A stretch of DNA of 22,783 bases. Origin: Clostridia bacterium. GTDB taxonomy: Bacteria; Bacillota; Clostridia; RGIG8785. This document shows, piece by piece, positions 21,773 through 22,783 of this stretch (positions are counted from its first letter, which is position 1; every line of letters begins with the position of its first letter). A model generated the notes under the pieces. It worked only from the letters and a program-made list of their open reading frames with translations, ran no database searches and was not told where the DNA came from. The position numbers and the translations under genes are program-made. The DNA lies in assembly GCA_017620795.1 (NCBI GenBank), contig JAGAUM010000102.1:1-22783 (forward strand), written 5' to 3'.

Positions 21773-22651
21773 TTATTCCACCTCCAATTCTATTACTAAT
21801 GCAGCACCTTCTAAAACTCCTTTTTGAGCAACATATTCATATTCAATATGCCCTTTTCTCCGAAAACTTTCTCCCCATCGAATTTTACCTAAATCTCCGT
21901 TGGGATAATCACTAAAAGCATACGCGTGCCCATTATATCCTTGTTTTTCGAGGATATTTAATAATCCAAGAAATAGATTTCTTCCTTTATGGTAAGAATC
22001 AACATCATTAATAATTATTAAAAATGGCGTTGCATTGTCACTGTTATCAATTATTTTAACAATACCGTTATACAACTCATCTATTCGTTGGTTTTGATGA
22101 GTATTATATAAATGCGAAATTAAATACTGAATTACAATAATATTATAATTACAATTATTTATATCTGCACTATGAATATATTCAAAAATATCACTTCGAA
22201 ACAGTTTTACATCTGTGCAATTGTATCCATTCATGTACCGTTCAATTTGATTATGTATTGGTTCCCACAACGGATTGCGGTCATAACCGGTATATTCAAG
22301 CTCATCATCTTCGCTTATACATCGTTCAATTGCCATCAAATCGGGAGTTGCACCGCAACCAATCGATAAGATGTTATAAAAGGGATATTCTTCAAAGTCA
22401 GTATACTTAAGTAAATGCAAAATATTGTTCGTATATCTTTCTGCAAATTCGGTTACATACCTATAAATTAATTTTTCGCAGTTATAGTCTTCTCTTTCAT
22501 TATATTTTGGTCCCCAGTGAACTTGTGTCAAGCAATTATCGCAATTACCGCTACAATTTCCTGATGGATGATTACAGTGAGAACATCCACTAGTTCGTCG
22601 TATTGCATTATACAGTTTTTCACAATAGTTAACAATGTATTCAAAAAGCAT
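21773..22651 (-). CDS. Cys-rich SAM-methyltransferase-like protein
   Basis: This is a 292-residue soluble protein that I do not recognise as a named family. The N-terminal part (about 10-58) is cysteine-rich (C10, C23, C26, C33, C37, C40, C58), including a CX2C pair and a C33-x3-C37-x2-C40 group, which suggests a metal or Fe-S site. From about 92 a Rossmann-type SAM-binding region follows, with motif I ILSIGCGATPD (94-104), an acidic motif II in TGYDRN (D124), and FLIIINDVDSY near the expected motif V-VI region. It could methylate or simply bind SAM. The start is ATG 22651, with GGAGG 7 nt upstream. It is flanked by a third gene upstream and the DUF1848 gene directly downstream, forming one operon. 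Confidence 0.75.
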   Translation of the reverse strand: MLFEYIVNYCEKLYNAIRRTSGCSHCNHPSGNCSGNCDNCLTQVHWGPKYNEREDYNCEKLIYRYVTEFAERYTNNILHLLKYTDFEEYPFYNILSIGCGATPDLMAIERCISEDDELEYTGYDRNPLWEPIHNQIERYMNGYNCTDVKLFRSDIFEYIHSADINNCNYNIIVIQYLISHLYNTHQNQRIDELYNGIVKIIDNSDNATPFLIIINDVDSYHKGRNLFLGLLNILEKQGYNGHAYAFSDYPNGDLGKIRWGESFRRKGHIEYEYVAQKGVLEGAALVIELEVE

Positions 22652-22672
22652 TATTAAACCTCCTATATAAGT

Positions 22673-22783
22673 TTAATTTAAACTATTCAAAATATCAATT
22701 GCTTTTGCAATATTGAGCTGATTATAAACATATGCCATTCTCAAAAGATTATCCGGCACCATATAATCATATTTATCAATACG
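22673..22783 (-). CDS. C-terminal end of a third gene of the element B operon (partial)
   Basis: An open frame enters from the right edge and ends at TAA (22673-22675), giving 36 residues that end in AKAIDILNSLN. The segment is helical with no recognisable motif. Its stop lies 21 bases before the methyltransferase-like start codon, with only that gene's binding site between, so the two are very likely co-transcribed. The function cannot be judged from this fragment. Confidence 0.6.
   Translation of the reverse strand, partial: RIDKYDYMVPDNLLRMAYVYNQLNIAKAIDILNSLN

Larger units (their letters stand above)
20585..22783. mobile_element. Element B: AT-rich island at the same site, running off the window
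   Basis: From the second core rightwards the sequence becomes strongly AT-rich and carries a minus-strand operon of at least three genes. Its first 235 bases (20599-20833) are non-coding and hold arm-type repeats and several small inverted repeats (for example ACTAAAC/GTTTAGT at 20615-20634 and CCTGA/TCAGG at 20754-20783). The right boundary, any integrase and guaA itself would lie beyond the window. This is inference from site layout and composition. Confidence 0.6.

Overview
The window looks like a chromosomal segment of a Clostridia-type Firmicute, probably an uncultured Oscillospiraceae-like anaerobe. This rests on the rel / metallo-beta-lactamase / hemZ gene order, strong GGAGG-type ribosome binding sites, TTGACA/TATAAT-like promoters with 17-nt spacers, an S-layer-homology protein, and an aminotransferase N-terminus typical of that group. 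The taxonomic call is inference. Bases 1 to about 19060 have balanced composition and look like core chromosome. Bases from about 19080 to the end are an accessory zone, which turns strikingly AT-rich after about 20600.

Region 1 (1-6115, + strand): the 3' part of a (p)ppGpp synthetase/hydrolase gene, then a glyoxalase-II-like hydrolase, a HemZ-type radical SAM protein, a zinc-ribbon protein, a dNMP-kinase-like P-loop protein and a secreted SLH-domain protein, closed by a strong terminator. Region 2 (6127-10444, + strand): an ECF sigma factor, a putative membrane anti-sigma factor, a Pro/Glu-rich lipoprotein, an MBOAT acyltransferase and a DHHW/AlgX-like protein. This looks like an envelope-stress unit joined to a polysaccharide O-acetylation pair. 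The MBOAT gene is split by an in-frame TAG that replaces an expected Glu codon, upstream of the catalytic WHG histidine.

Region 3 (10428-11773): a single unrecognised gene lies between two exact 17-bp copies of the 3' end of the DHHW gene. It appears to have been inserted between that gene and its original terminator. Region 4 (11759-18197, - strand): a diacylglycerol-kinase-family gene, an aminotransferase and an MTA/SAH-deaminase-like amidohydrolase form one operon. A DUF3825 protein has its own strong promoter, and a madL-madM malonate transporter pair also has its own promoter. A SAM methyltransferase gene follows at 18255-19010.

Region 5 (19031-22783): this appears to be a tandem array of integrated elements at the 3' end of guaA (GMP synthase). 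A 14-bp core whose minus strand reads Glu-Trp-Glu-stop, the GuaA C-terminus, occurs at 19067 and again at 20585. The presumed original guaA terminator sits just left of the first copy. Element A (about 1.5 kb) carries one SAP-domain gene. Element B runs off the right edge and carries an operon of a DUF1848 protein (radical-SAM-like CX3CX2C motif at its C-terminus), a Cys-rich SAM-methyltransferase-like protein, and the end of a third gene. Each element has its own pair of 11-bp tandem repeats about 100 nt inside the core, as expected of tyrosine-integrase arm sites, but with different sequences. Neither guaA nor an integrase lies in the window. The DUF1848/methyltransferase operon is the best candidate for an undescribed system.
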